A stretch of 64,000 bases of DNA from assembly GCF_025751585.1 (NCBI RefSeq), contig NZ_JAOWKX010000002.1, positions 341,662-405,661 of the forward strand, in the 5' to 3' direction. Made by a program: the position numbers and the translations under genes. Numbering within the stretch: position 1 is the stretch's first letter; each line of letters begins with the position of its first letter. The notes beneath the pieces are model-generated. The model had not been told where the DNA came from, did not search any database, and saw only the letters and a list, made by a program, of their open reading frames with translations. Positions 22,480 to 31,418 of this stretch are shown here, in pieces. Origin of the DNA: Fluctibacter corallii. GTDB lineage: Bacteria; Pseudomonadota; Gammaproteobacteria; Enterobacterales; Alteromonadaceae.

Positions 22480-23544
22480 ATGTCGTCATCTGCTGCGCTT
22501 TTTCTTCATTTGGCGCTATCACAATTGGTATTTTGTTTTCTGGCATTGATCCCGCTTTGGCGGGACAACCCGACCTCAAGATTGTTTTCTTTGTTGATAC
22601 TATGTGGCATTGGCTATCATCTTAGTTCTGTTTTTGGCCCCTTTACTAGCATGTCGTTTATTTGGTGGGTCGACTATTTAGCAGGTAACCTGTTGCCCGG
22701 CGTATTTTGGTTAACGTCGTTGAGTATTTTTGCCGACCAACAAAAAATAAAACCTTGGCAGTATGCATTGGCGACACTGCCGCTAGCGATTCCAACTGTA
22801 TCGACACTGCTACAAGTCATATTTCAATTTGATATTCGTCAGTTTCCTGCGTTTTACGGATTGGTTACCTATGGTGCGATGACCATTGAGCTTGCCATCA
22901 TTGGACATGCATGGTTTGCTGCCATGCGCCACTTTAAATCGGATTTAGTCGAAGAGAGGCGCGTTATTCGCGGCATTATTATTGCTCTCACTGGCATGTA
23001 TTTATTGTTGGTGATTGTGCTAGAGCAGCTTTTTCAAGTGACGGCTTTATGGCTAAGTACGGTTGAATATGCGGCGTTAGCGTTGTTAATGTTTACGATT
23101 AATCTGGTGTTATTTTCTGTGCGGCGCGATACCTTATTTGAAAAGCACCTCATTACCATTGACACTACAGAGCCTGAACAAGCCTATTCGCCAGAGGTTC
23201 AGCGAATTATTGATGCGATGGAGGTAGAAAAACTGTATCAACAGGAAGGAATGACTATCTCTGCGTTGTCTTCTCACTTGGGAATTCACGAGTATCGATT
23301 GCGTCAGCTAATAAATGGCGAACTAAATTATCGAAACTTCAATGACTTCTTAAACTTCTTTCGCATTCGAGATGTGGCTGACAACTTGAGCGATCACGAA
23401 CGCGCCAGAATTCCGGTTTTGACATTGGCACTGGAAAGTGGCTTCAGAAGTCTAAGTTCGTTCAATAAGGCATTTAAAAATAAACACGGCGTTACACCTA
23501 CCGAATTCCGCGCTACTGCCTTGTCGCAATCTAAAAAACTCTGA
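22480..23544 (+). CDS. Membrane-anchored AraC-family transcriptional regulator
   Basis: The 354-aa protein has about seven membrane helices in residues 8-215 and a C-terminal AraC DNA-binding domain (about 235-350). The two helix-turn-helix parts are TISALSSHLGIHEYRLRQLIN and PVLTLALESGFRSLSSFNKAFK, with GVTPTEFR at the end. Such proteins sense a membrane or periplasmic signal and act on nearby promoters; the likely target is the TonB receptor or the cytochrome operon on either side. Its stop codon lies inside a strong terminator hairpin. Confidence 0.9.
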   Translation: MSSSAALFLHLALSQLVFCFLALIPLWRDNPTSRLFSLLILCGIGYHLSSVFGPFTSMSFIWWVDYLAGNLLPGVFWLTSLSIFADQQKIKPWQYALATLPLAIPTVSTLLQVIFQFDIRQFPAFYGLVTYGAMTIELAIIGHAWFAAMRHFKSDLVEERRVIRGIIIALTGMYLLLVIVLEQLFQVTALWLSTVEYAALALLMFTINLVLFSVRRDTLFEKHLITIDTTEPEQAYSPEVQRIIDAMEVEKLYQQEGMTISALSSHLGIHEYRLRQLINGELNYRNFNDFLNFFRIRDVADNLSDHERARIPVLTLALESGFRSLSSFNKAFKNKHGVTPTEFRATALSQSKKL

Positions 23545-23579
23545 CGTTTTCATTATTCGTCAGGGTTTTTCATTTTTTA
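23534..23579 (+). terminator. Terminator overlapping the AraC-type gene stop
   Basis: A 13-bp stem with one G-T pair (23534-23546 with 23558-23570), 11-base loop, and T-rich tail. The regulator's TGA is within the left arm. It separates the regulator from the cytochrome genes, which therefore need their own promoter. Confidence 0.8.
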
Positions 23580-23651
23580 ATAAGCGTTTTTTGCAGCACT
23601 TTCATAGGCTTCATTCTAAAAGGCAATGGTTTGCTTTAGGGAAAAACGCGC

Positions 23652-24341
23652 ATGATAAAAAACACAATAATAAACGCGGCTCACTCTGCTGCGAAACATA
23701 TTTTGTTACTGGTTGCGTTGAACGTGACGACGTATACATTTGCCAATGAATCTGACACACCACCAACCCCGTATGCCTTGTGTGTGAGTTGCCACGGTCA
23801 AGAGGCCACTGGCAATGTTCAGCTAGGTGCGCCAGCAATAGCAGGGCAACATGCGTGGTATACGCAGCGCCAACTTCATAAATACAAACAACAAATTCCC
23901 AAGCCTGACGCATATTCAAGCCAAATGTTTGGTATTGCTGCTGGATTGAGCGATAGCGACATAGATGCCTTATCAACATATTTGGCGAGTTTGTCGCCAC
24001 ATGCCCAAACACATGAGCAAGATACTGTGGCACAGGCGCATTCACCCGAAATACACAAACGAGGTGAGAGTTATTATCACGGAAAATGTGGGGCGTGCCA
24101 CGGTGGCAATGCCCAGGGGAACGCGGGCCTAAAGGCGCCCAATTTGCATATTTTATCATCGCAATATATTCGTCGCCAAATGCAGAATTTCAAAGACGGA
24201 CGAAGAGGTCACGCTGAAGATGATCGTAGCGCACGCCAAATGGCGATGATGGCGTCGCGTGTTTCTAATGAAGAACTTGATGCCATCTTAGTGTATATCG
24301 CCACGCAGAAACCTGCTAACGAGGTGGCGCGTCATGATTAA
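23652..24341 (+). CDS. Diheme cytochrome c (c4-like)
   Basis: Periplasmic electron carrier. The 229-aa precursor has a signal peptide (about 1-31). Two class I cytochrome domains follow, with heme sites CVSCH (44-48) and CGACH (146-150) and candidate axial Met in QMFGIAAGL (Met92) and MAMMAS. Overall it resembles cytochrome c4/c553, with the two halves alike. Its stop overlaps the next gene's start by 8 bp, so it probably passes electrons to or from that diheme peroxidase-like protein. Confidence 0.9.
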   Translation: MIKNTIINAAHSAAKHILLLVALNVTTYTFANESDTPPTPYALCVSCHGQEATGNVQLGAPAIAGQHAWYTQRQLHKYKQQIPKPDAYSSQMFGIAAGLSDSDIDALSTYLASLSPHAQTHEQDTVAQAHSPEIHKRGESYYHGKCGACHGGNAQGNAGLKAPNLHILSSQYIRRQMQNFKDGRRGHAEDDRSARQMAMMASRVSNEELDAILVYIATQKPANEVARHD

Positions 24342-25563
24342 CAAGCGCCTAAACGTGTTGTTTATTGTCAGCTTTAATCTGGTGTGTTTGGCAACCAGTC
24401 TCACTACATTGGCGTCAACCGAGGCACTGGACACATTCTTTCTAAGTAAGCAATGCCCGCCCAGTTTTGAAAAGCGTGAAGGTCACTGCTATCTCGTGTC
24501 TATGTATCAATGGTATGACTCAGTGCAGTCGCGAGGCGTAGGCGGCACACAAACGTCTCTTCCGCAACACTATGGCGGTTATACACCCGAGCAGATCAGC
24601 TTGGGACGATACTTGTTTTTTGATCCAATTTTATCGGGCGACAATCAGTTGTCTTGTGCCAGTTGTCATCAGCCAGACAAAGGGTTTAGCGATGGGCGAG
24701 ATGTCAGTATCGGAATTCATGGGCAACGTACGTCTCGCTCTGCGCCATCATTGTGGAATGTAGGGTTTCTCGACAAATTGTTTTGGGACGGTCGTGCGTC
24801 TGATTTGCAAACTCAAGCTGCGGGCCCGTTGTTTGCCGACAATGAAATGGGGGCGGAACCGACCCAATTGTTAACAAAGCTAACCCAAAACAGTACATAT
24901 ATGCGTTTATTCAATACCGCATTTCCGTCAAACAAAGAGAAGCATTCCATTGAACTACAACAAATATTTACTGCGCTGGCGGCATTTCAGAGCAGCTTAA
25001 TCAGCTTAAATAGCCGTTATGATCACTACGCACATGGTTATCACGACGCGTTGAGTGAGGACGAAGTTCAAGGCTTGAACGTATTTCGGTCTTTTGTGGC
25101 TCGCTGTGCGGAATGCCATCAGCCCCCTTTGTTCACTAATAATCAAATCGCGGTTATTGGCGTGCCAGAAAAAGCCGGTCATGCCTTCGATCCTGGCGCA
25201 GAGCGTGTATATAAAAGTAAAAAATTGCGTGGAGGCTTTAAAGTGCCGACTCTTCGAAATATCACACAAACCGCACCATACATGCATGCAGGTAATATAG
25301 AAGGGTTAGAGGATGCCGTTGCCTTTTATAACAAAGGTAGAGGGCATGCAGTGCCAGATAATGAATCATTGCAGCTTCATTGGCACATTTGGGAGCCAAA
25401 TTTAACTGACAGAGAAATTGAACTGATCACGGCCTTTCTGGGGGCACTGAAAGATGAGTCGTTAACCCCTTCAATTCCCACAAAGGTGCCATCGGGCCTG
25501 TCGGTAACCGCGGCTATGCAGCCAATAGAGTCAACGGTCGTGCACGCTGACACACAGAATTAA
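24334..25563 (+). CDS. Diheme cytochrome c peroxidase / MauG-like protein
   Basis: Periplasmic diheme protein of the CCP/MauG superfamily. The 409-aa precursor has a signal peptide (about 1-28) and heme sites CASCH (108-112) and CAECH (258-262). The family sequences RTSRSAPSLWNV, LFWDGRA, EMGAEP and VPTLRNITQTAPYMHAG are present. An additional N-terminal segment carries two Cys (41 and 52), possibly a disulfide. True CCPs reduce H2O2; MauG and MbnH types oxidise a partner protein. The adjacent beta-helix protein would be the obvious partner, but this is inference. Confidence 0.9.
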   Translation: MINKRLNVLFIVSFNLVCLATSLTTLASTEALDTFFLSKQCPPSFEKREGHCYLVSMYQWYDSVQSRGVGGTQTSLPQHYGGYTPEQISLGRYLFFDPILSGDNQLSCASCHQPDKGFSDGRDVSIGIHGQRTSRSAPSLWNVGFLDKLFWDGRASDLQTQAAGPLFADNEMGAEPTQLLTKLTQNSTYMRLFNTAFPSNKEKHSIELQQIFTALAAFQSSLISLNSRYDHYAHGYHDALSEDEVQGLNVFRSFVARCAECHQPPLFTNNQIAVIGVPEKAGHAFDPGAERVYKSKKLRGGFKVPTLRNITQTAPYMHAGNIEGLEDAVAFYNKGRGHAVPDNESLQLHWHIWEPNLTDREIELITAFLGALKDESLTPSIPTKVPSGLSVTAAMQPIESTVVHADTQN

Positions 25564-25581
25564 CACAAACAGGAGAGTGTC

Positions 25582-27102
25582 ATGGTTTTAAAAGTGATAA
25601 CCAGTACCGTATTGGTTTTAGCTGGGGTAGGCATTGGTTATGGGATTAGCCAGTCTAATTCTTCGATGCCGTCGGTCGCACCCGTTGCTGAAAAGAGTTT
25701 CGAGGGGGGATACAAACAAGCAGACGATCTAGACGCGGTAGGCCAGCAGAATACTGCTGATGCTTACGAAGTATCTGGGGTTACACACCACATCAACCCC
25801 GGTGAAAGCATTATGGAGGTGGTGAAAGCCGCCAATCCGGGAGATACCATTGTACTTGCACCCGGTCGCTATCATGAAACCGTGTATATTGACAAAGACA
25901 GCATCACCTTACGGGGCATTATTCAGGAAGGGAAGCGTGCCATTCTAGATGGCGAAGGTACACTAAATGATGCGATTCTGTATTCAGGCAACAACATTGT
26001 TGTCGAGAACCTGCAAATTACCCGCTACAAAGGCAATGGAATCATGGGGCAGGCGGGCAATAACTTCGAAATTCGTAATAATGTTATTGTTGATACGGGG
26101 GTGTATGGCATTTTCCCTCAGCTGGGTAAAAATGGCGTGGTGGAACACAACGTTATCTCTGGTATCGAAGATGCAGCGATATATGTGGGCATGAGCGACA
26201 ATATACATGTTGCGCACAACGAAGTTTTTGACTCTGTTGCTGGCATTGAAATAGAGAATAGCCGCCATGCCATTGTTGAAAACAACTATGTACACAATAA
26301 CACGGGAGGATTACTGGCCTTTATCACACCGGGGTTACCGATTAAAACAACGTACGATGTGATTTTCAGAAACAATTACATTGCCAATAATAATACGCCC
26401 AATTTTGGTGCACCAGGCTCGACGGTTTCGGGTATTCCTGCGGGAACTGGAATTTTAATAATGGCAGCCGATGATGTAATCATCGAAGGCAACATAATTA
26501 AAGACAATAAAACAGCGGGTATCATTATTACCGATCATGATAATGCACCCAATACCACGATTGATCCAGACGCAGACCCCAAGTCAGACCGTATCCGCAT
26601 ACTGGATAATCTGATGGTCAATAACGGCTACGACACCATAGATGAAGCGAAAGCCCTGTTACTGACAGAATTCAAAACAGGGCATCCAGACATTATTCGT
26701 GTGGGAGCCAATACCGAGAGCTGTATTTTGAACAAGCAGCAATACGTGACCGCTGGCTTAAAGGATTGGGCGCAATGTGATTTCACCAATACCGATACCA
26801 TTACGACTTATTTACTTGATACACCCGTCGCACCGCGAGATATACATCCGTCGGAACGGGGCAAAATAGCGTATTTGGGCATATGCACAGGCTGTCATAC
26901 TTACACTGGCCGTATGATTGGCCCGCCTGTTGAAGTGATTCAAGCCTTGTATATGGATGATCCTCAATCGATGGCGGATTGGATTGCTAATCCTGTGAAG
27001 AAGCGAGACGACTATCCAGAGATGCCACCACAGAATTATTTAGACCCAGATACGCGCCTAGCCGTTGCCAAATATATGCTAAGTGTAAAAAATGAGGGAT
27101 AA
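25582..27102 (+). CDS. Parallel beta-helix repeat protein with C-terminal cytochrome c domain
   Basis: Exported 506-aa fusion. An N-terminal hydrophobic segment (about 4-24) is a signal or anchor. Residues about 75-400 are right-handed beta-helix (NosD/pectate-lyase-like) with repeated short rungs such as IRNNVIVDTGVYGI, VEHNVISGIEDAAI and IEGNIIKDNKTAGI. The last 74 residues are a monoheme class I cytochrome c with CTGCH at 435-439 and candidate Met481 in YPEMPPQ. The start has a good Shine-Dalgarno (AGGAGAG). Beta-helices usually bind polysaccharide; a covalent redox domain on one is uncommon. Function is unknown. Confidence 0.88.
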   Translation: MVLKVITSTVLVLAGVGIGYGISQSNSSMPSVAPVAEKSFEGGYKQADDLDAVGQQNTADAYEVSGVTHHINPGESIMEVVKAANPGDTIVLAPGRYHETVYIDKDSITLRGIIQEGKRAILDGEGTLNDAILYSGNNIVVENLQITRYKGNGIMGQAGNNFEIRNNVIVDTGVYGIFPQLGKNGVVEHNVISGIEDAAIYVGMSDNIHVAHNEVFDSVAGIEIENSRHAIVENNYVHNNTGGLLAFITPGLPIKTTYDVIFRNNYIANNNTPNFGAPGSTVSGIPAGTGILIMAADDVIIEGNIIKDNKTAGIIITDHDNAPNTTIDPDADPKSDRIRILDNLMVNNGYDTIDEAKALLLTEFKTGHPDIIRVGANTESCILNKQQYVTAGLKDWAQCDFTNTDTITTYLLDTPVAPRDIHPSERGKIAYLGICTGCHTYTGRMIGPPVEVIQALYMDDPQSMADWIANPVKKRDDYPEMPPQNYLDPDTRLAVAKYMLSVKNEG

Positions 27103-27178
27103 CAACAGGTTTCTGCTGATTTAAACTGCTTTCAGGTATACACTGTCTGGCAAGATAATCGTTACGCTGTTTTACGAC

Positions 27179-27394
27179 ATGCCAGACTTGCTGTTAGAGC
27201 AAAAAGACACATCTATTCAACCCGCCGCCTGTCGATGTGGTGGGTTGCCCACTAAACCCGTAATGGTGTTTGGTTGCAAACATCGTTGGATGATTCGTTG
27301 CTCGGTAGAATTGTGTGACGCCATGATTATCGGACAGGGCTATGATGACACCGTGAATGGTTGGAACCATCTTGCCCAGCACCTATTTCGTTAG
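27179..27394 (+). CDS. Small zinc-ribbon protein, Lar-like
   Basis: The 71-aa product has the spacing of the Lar/Com-like restriction-alleviation zinc-ribbon family: CRCGG near residue 18, a middle Cys pair RCSVELC, then GWNHLA matching the conserved WN. Family members are often phage-borne; some blunt type I restriction, others are uncharacterised. No good Shine-Dalgarno precedes the ATG, and it lies alone between the beta-helix gene and uvrY. It could be a real small gene or a phage remnant. Confidence 0.55.
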   Translation: MPDLLLEQKDTSIQPAACRCGGLPTKPVMVFGCKHRWMIRCSVELCDAMIIGQGYDDTVNGWNHLAQHLFR

Positions 27395-27497
27395 TTTGGT
27401 TCAAAAATAGCCTGTAGTGGTAACAAACACTGCAATATTGGTGACTTAATGCTATTTTTGGACTCTTGAATTAGAAGCCGTATTGGCGGAGTTATCG

Positions 27498-28142
27498 TTG
27501 ATTAGATTGTTATTGGTCGATGACCACGAATTGGTCAGAACCGGCATCCGTCGCATTCTTGAAGATGTAAAAGATTTTGAAGTTATTGGCGAAGCAGCCT
27601 CAGGTGAAGTGGCAGTGAAACTGTGTCGTCAGCAACAACCCGATCTTGTGTTGATGGATATGAACATGCCCGGCATGGGTGGGCTTGAAGCCACTAAGCA
27701 GATCCTGCGTTTTGCAGTTGATACTCGGGTGATTGTTTTGTCGGTACACAAAGACAACCCGATTCCTGCAAAAGTGTTGCAACTGGGGGCGTTTGGGTAT
27801 TTGACCAAAGACGCCGAGCCGACAGAGATGATTAGCGCCATTCGAAAAGTGGCGAGCGGTCAAAAGTATATTGCACCTGATATTGCGCAGCAGATAGCCA
27901 TTGGAAAAATGGGGCTGGGAGACGAGAACCCGTTCGACCAGCTGTCTGAGCGTGAATTAGAAATAGCGATTATGCTAACTAAAGGCGCAAAAGTTCCCGA
28001 TATTGCCTCGCATTTGAATATCAGCGCCAAAACGGTAAATACCTATCGCTATCGAATGTTTGAAAAGCTCACCGTCACATCAGACGTCGAGTTGACGCAT
28101 TTGGCGTTAAGGCACAAATTGATTCATTCCGATCAGTTCTAA
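27498..28142 (+). CDS. uvrY: Response regulator UvrY/GacA
   Basis: Two-component regulator partner of BarA/GacS, activating csrB-type small RNAs. Receiver domain IRLLLVDDHELVRTGIRRIL with phospho-acceptor Asp in LVLMDMNMPGMGG, then a LuxR-type HTH (LSERELEIAIMLTKGAKVPDIASHL, KTVNTYRYRMF). The frame opens at TTG 27483, but a TTG at 27498 lies six bases after GGAG (27488-27491) and gives the family N-terminus M-I-R-L-L-L-V-D-D-H; that start is chosen (214 aa). uvrC follows after 6 bp, the conserved uvrY-uvrC pair. Confidence 0.93.
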   Translation: MIRLLLVDDHELVRTGIRRILEDVKDFEVIGEAASGEVAVKLCRQQQPDLVLMDMNMPGMGGLEATKQILRFAVDTRVIVLSVHKDNPIPAKVLQLGAFGYLTKDAEPTEMISAIRKVASGQKYIAPDIAQQIAIGKMGLGDENPFDQLSERELEIAIMLTKGAKVPDIASHLNISAKTVNTYRYRMFEKLTVTSDVELTHLALRHKLIHSDQF

Positions 28143-28148
28143 TTAGCA

Positions 28149-29975
28149 ATGCGTGATACGACCGAATTTAACGCTTCGGCGTTTTTAAAAACTCTGACGT
28201 CTCAACCTGGTGTGTACCGAATGTACAATGCCAACGAAGACGTCATTTATGTAGGTAAAGCCAAGAACCTCAAAAAGCGTGTATCAAGTTATTTTCGTAA
28301 AAATGTAGATTCAATCAAAACCCGCTCACTGGTTAACAATATTGCACATATGGATGTGACGATTGTGAACAGTGAAACGGAAGCCTTTATTCTTGAAAAT
28401 AACTACATTAAAAAATATCGTCCTAAATACAATGTGTTGCTAAGGGACGATAAATCCTATCCTTTTATTTTCTTGTCTGATCACCGTCATCCACGTTTAG
28501 GCATTCATCGTGGTAGCAAAAAAGATAAGGGCGAGTATTTTGGGCCGTATCCCAGTGCGTGGGCAGTGCGAGAAAGTTTGCGAACCATGCAAAAACTTTT
28601 CCCTATTCGCCAGTGTGAAGACAGCTACTATCGCGCACGCAGTCGCCCATGTTTGCAGTATCAGTTAAAGCGTTGCGCTGCACCTTGCGTAGAAGGCTAC
28701 GTGAGTGATGAGGAATACAAACAACAAATCGCATTAGCGAGATTGTTTTTAAAAGGCAAAAACAAGCAGGTTATTGACTCGCTGGTGGAGAAAATGGAAC
28801 AGGCGAGTAGGGATCTTCGTTTCGAGGCGGCAGCGAAATATCGCGATCAAATCAATGCGTTGTCTAAAGTGCAAGAGCAGCAGTGGGTAAGCGGGAATCA
28901 AAAAGAAATGGATGTGTTTGGCTTTGCGTACCGAAATGGTGTGGCCAGCATTCAAGGCTTTTTTATTCGAGACACGAAATTACTTGGTAGCAAAAGCTTT
29001 TTCCCTAAAGTACCTGCCGAATCTAGCCCTGAAGAGGTGTTTCAGTCGTTCATACTGCAATTTTATTTAGCGGGTAACAAAACCGTACCCAAAGAAATTG
29101 TTATGCCGATGGTGTTAGAGGATCAAGACGCAATTGAGACGCTATTATCTCAAGAAGCGGGCTATAAGATTCGCTTTCTCCGCGGCGCACGAGATGAACG
29201 TAAACGCTATCTCGACTTAGCCAACACTAACGCAGAATCTGCGCTAGTGACAAAGCAAAGCCACCAAAAATCGGTATTTGCCCGCTACATTGAGCTTGAA
29301 AAAATATTGGAAATTGAACAGCCGATTCAACGTATGGAGTGTTTCGATATCAGTCATACGTCGGGTCAGCAAACGGTGGCATCTTGTGTGGTATTTAACC
29401 GAGAAGGGCCGTTTAAAAGTGACTATCGCCGTTATAACATTGAGGGCATTACGCCTGGTGATGATTATGCCGCGATGGCGCAAGCGCTCGCGCGACGATA
29501 TAAAAATGTATCAGATGACAGCAAAATCCCAGATATTTTGTTTATTGATGGCGGTAAAGGCCAACTTGCGCAGGCAGAGGCGTATTTTGAAGACTGGAAG
29601 CACGATAAAAAGCCGTGGTTAATCGGTGTGGCTAAAGGCACCAGCCGTAAAGCTGGGTTAGAAACCCTTATCTTGGCGGGGAATCATGATACTATCCCAA
29701 TGCAATCTGACTCACCGGCGTTACATCTGATTCAGCATATTCGCGATGAAGCTCATCGGTTTGCGATTTCGGGACACCGCCAACGGCGACAAAAAGCGAA
29801 AAAAACCAGTGTACTTGAAACCGTGCCAGGTATTGGAGCCAAACGTCGTCAAAGCTTGTTGAAATACATGGGCGGCATTCAAGGTGTGATGCAGGCCAGT
29901 AAAGATGAAATTGCACGCGTTCCTGGTATCAGTGCAGAATTAGCAGAGACGATTTACGATCATCTTCATAATTAG
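28149..29975 (+). CDS. uvrC: Excinuclease ABC subunit C
   Basis: Makes both incisions in nucleotide excision repair with UvrB-DNA. The 608-aa protein has an N-terminal GIY-YIG nuclease ([27 protein letters not shown]), a Cys-rich segment ([13 protein letters not shown]), a UVR motif ([18 protein letters not shown]), an RNase H-like domain with FIDGGKGQL, and C-terminal tandem HhH ([21 protein letters not shown]). It is cotranscribed with uvrY, and pgsA follows after 45 bp. Confidence 0.97.
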   Translation: MRDTTEFNASAFLKTLTSQPGVYRMYNANEDVIYVGKAKNLKKRVSSYFRKNVDSIKTRSLVNNIAHMDVTIVNSETEAFILENNYIKKYRPKYNVLLRDDKSYPFIFLSDHRHPRLGIHRGSKKDKGEYFGPYPSAWAVRESLRTMQKLFPIRQCEDSYYRARSRPCLQYQLKRCAAPCVEGYVSDEEYKQQIALARLFLKGKNKQVIDSLVEKMEQASRDLRFEAAAKYRDQINALSKVQEQQWVSGNQKEMDVFGFAYRNGVASIQGFFIRDTKLLGSKSFFPKVPAESSPEEVFQSFILQFYLAGNKTVPKEIVMPMVLEDQDAIETLLSQEAGYKIRFLRGARDERKRYLDLANTNAESALVTKQSHQKSVFARYIELEKILEIEQPIQRMECFDISHTSGQQTVASCVVFNREGPFKSDYRRYNIEGITPGDDYAAMAQALARRYKNVSDDSKIPDILFIDGGKGQLAQAEAYFEDWKHDKKPWLIGVAKGTSRKAGLETLILAGNHDTIPMQSDSPALHLIQHIRDEAHRFAISGHRQRRQKAKKTSVLETVPGIGAKRRQSLLKYMGGIQGVMQASKDEIARVPGISAELAETIYDHLHN

Positions 29976-30020
29976 ATGCAAAGCGTAACAATACAATTAT
30001 AAAAAGGCAGAATTTTATTC

Positions 30021-30602
30021 ATGTGGACAATTCCTAATATTCTTACCATGATGCGCGTACTTCTTATTCCCGTGTTCGTGGTGGTGTATTTTCTTGATTG
30101 GAAATGGGCGCATCAAGCGGGTGCATTTATTTTCTGGTTAGCCGCAATAACAGATTGGTTCGATGGTTACTTAGCACGTAAATTACAGCAATCATCCAAA
30201 TTTGGTGCATTTCTCGATCCCGTGGCCGACAAGCTGATTGTTGCCACAGCGTTAATCATGATTACGCATACATACGCATCTGCGTGGATCACCATTCCTG
30301 CCATTATCCTTATGGCGCGCGAAGTATATGTTTCTGCATTGCGTGAGTGGATGGGGCAACAGGGCAGCAGTGAGCGGGTAAAAGTGTCGTTTATTGGTAA
30401 AGCCAAAACCATGGCACAAATGCTGGCGCTGATAGGGCTGTTGTCAGAACTTGAATATTTTATGGGCGTGCCAATTTTCTGGGTAAGCCTTGGTTATATT
30501 TTATTGTATATCTCAGCGGTGCTGTCTATTTGGTCAATGGTTGAGTACACCATAGCGGCGTGGAAAGATTTAACGGCACCCAGTGAGCCGATAAATCATT
30601 AA
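30021..30602 (+). CDS. pgsA: CDP-diacylglycerol--glycerol-3-phosphate 3-phosphatidyltransferase
   Basis: Inner-membrane enzyme making phosphatidylglycerol phosphate, committed to PG and cardiolipin. The 193-aa protein has about six helices and the CDP-alcohol phosphotransferase motif D-G-x2-A-R-x8-G-x3-D-x3-D, seen as DWFDGYLARKLQQSSKFGAFLDPVADK. The uvrY-uvrC-pgsA order is conserved in gammaproteobacteria. A weak inverted repeat (30606-30642) without a T-run follows. Confidence 0.95.
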   Translation: MWTIPNILTMMRVLLIPVFVVVYFLDWKWAHQAGAFIFWLAAITDWFDGYLARKLQQSSKFGAFLDPVADKLIVATALIMITHTYASAWITIPAIILMAREVYVSALREWMGQQGSSERVKVSFIGKAKTMAQMLALIGLLSELEYFMGVPIFWVSLGYILLYISAVLSIWSMVEYTIAAWKDLTAPSEPINH

Positions 30603-30669
30603 AAATGCTGAAAAATAAGACGTATCAGTCAAATTTTCAGCAGTCAGTCATAAAAGTGTATTTTTGTTG

Positions 30670-30697
30670 TTGACAGTTATGACTTTGACGGTAGAAT
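30670..30697 (+). promoter_or_regulatory. Strong sigma-70 promoter of the tRNA-Gly-Cys-Leu operon
   Basis: TTGACA (30670-30675), 16-base spacer, TAGAAT (30692-30697), then a GC-rich discriminator (GCGTCC), typical of stable-RNA promoters under stringent control. About 90 bp of leader precede the first tRNA-Gly-like unit. Confidence 0.75.
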
Positions 30698-30799
30698 GCG
30701 TCCACACATTCACTGAGACATCAAACGAAAGCGAGATGCCACAGTGAATCAAACGCAACAGCGTTTAGCGCCACACTAATTTAATTAGTCGCGCAAATT

Positions 30800-30909
30800 G
30801 CGAGAATAGCTCAGTTGGTAGAGCACAATCCACGTTACGTAGTAATTGCCAAGTTCTTGGCAAGGTAACTGGAAGGTGAAATAGCAACAAATGTTAGAAA
30901 CGCAACAAA
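30800..30909 (+). repeat. Tandem unit 1: tRNA-Gly 5' half fused to unrelated sequence
   Basis: The first 29 bases match the tRNA-Gly at 31020 with one change (GCGAGAA for GCGGGAA): acceptor 5' strand, D-arm, and start of the anticodon stem. From 30829 on, 80 bases bear no resemblance to the tRNA 3' half, so no acceptor partner or CCA exists. The new part carries a perfect hairpin TTGCCAAG-TT-CTTGGCAA. It differs from unit 2 at five positions. Confidence 0.8.
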
Positions 30910-31019
30910 GCGGGAATAGCTCAGTTGGTAGAGCACAATCCACGTTACGTAGTAATTGCCAAGTTCATGGCAAGGTAACTGGAAAGTGAAATAGCAACAG
31001 AAGTTAGAAACGCAACAAA
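30910..31019 (+). repeat. Tandem unit 2: tRNA-Gly 5' half fused to unrelated sequence
   Basis: Begins with 29 bases identical to tRNA-Gly (GCGGGAATAGCTCAG and on) then the same 80-base alien segment as unit 1, with one mismatch in its hairpin (CATGGCAA). It abuts the intact tRNA-Gly at 31020. The 110-bp period equals a 76-nt tRNA plus 34-nt spacer, as in tandem glyV/X/Y-type arrays, suggesting former full genes whose 3' halves were replaced. Confidence 0.8.
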
Positions 31020-31095
<76 letters not shown>

Positions 31096-31099
31096 AATT

Positions 31100-31173
31100 G
31101 GCGGAATGGCAGAATGGCTATGCAGCGGATTGCAAATCCGTGGATCTCGGTTCGACTCCGGGTTCCGCCTCCA
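31100..31173 (+). tRNA. tRNA-Cys(GCA)
   Basis: Acceptor GGCGGAA (31100-31106) pairs with TTCCGCC (31163-31169), then T and CCA. Anticodon loop TTGCAAA gives GCA. It lies 4 bases after tRNA-Gly. Confidence 0.97.
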
Positions 31174-31200
31174 CTATACACACGCAAGTGTACACCCGAT

Positions 31201-31287
31201 GCCCGGGTGGTGAAATTGGTAGACACAAGGGATTTAAAATCCCTCGCTGGTAACAGCGTGCCGGTTCAAGTCCGGCCCCGGGCACCA
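31201..31287 (+). tRNA. tRNA-Leu(UAA)
   Basis: Acceptor GCCCGGG (31201-31207) pairs with CCCGGGC (31277-31283), discriminator A, encoded CCA. Anticodon loop TTTAAAA gives TAA, and the long variable arm marks class II. The accessory island begins directly downstream. Confidence 0.97.
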
Positions 31288-31418
31288 ACATATTTAATGA
31301 TACTATTCACTATCACATTCATTTTACCTGTTGATTTGTAGACAAGCTGGCCAAGCAGTTGTTGATCGACCACTGATGTATTTGTACCATGGTTTTCGTA
31401 AGTTCAAGGAGAGCAACG

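Noticed and set aside
30606..30642. Terminator after pgsA
   Set aside because: Arms TGCTGAAAA and TTTTCAGCA pair, but the loop is long and no T-run follows.
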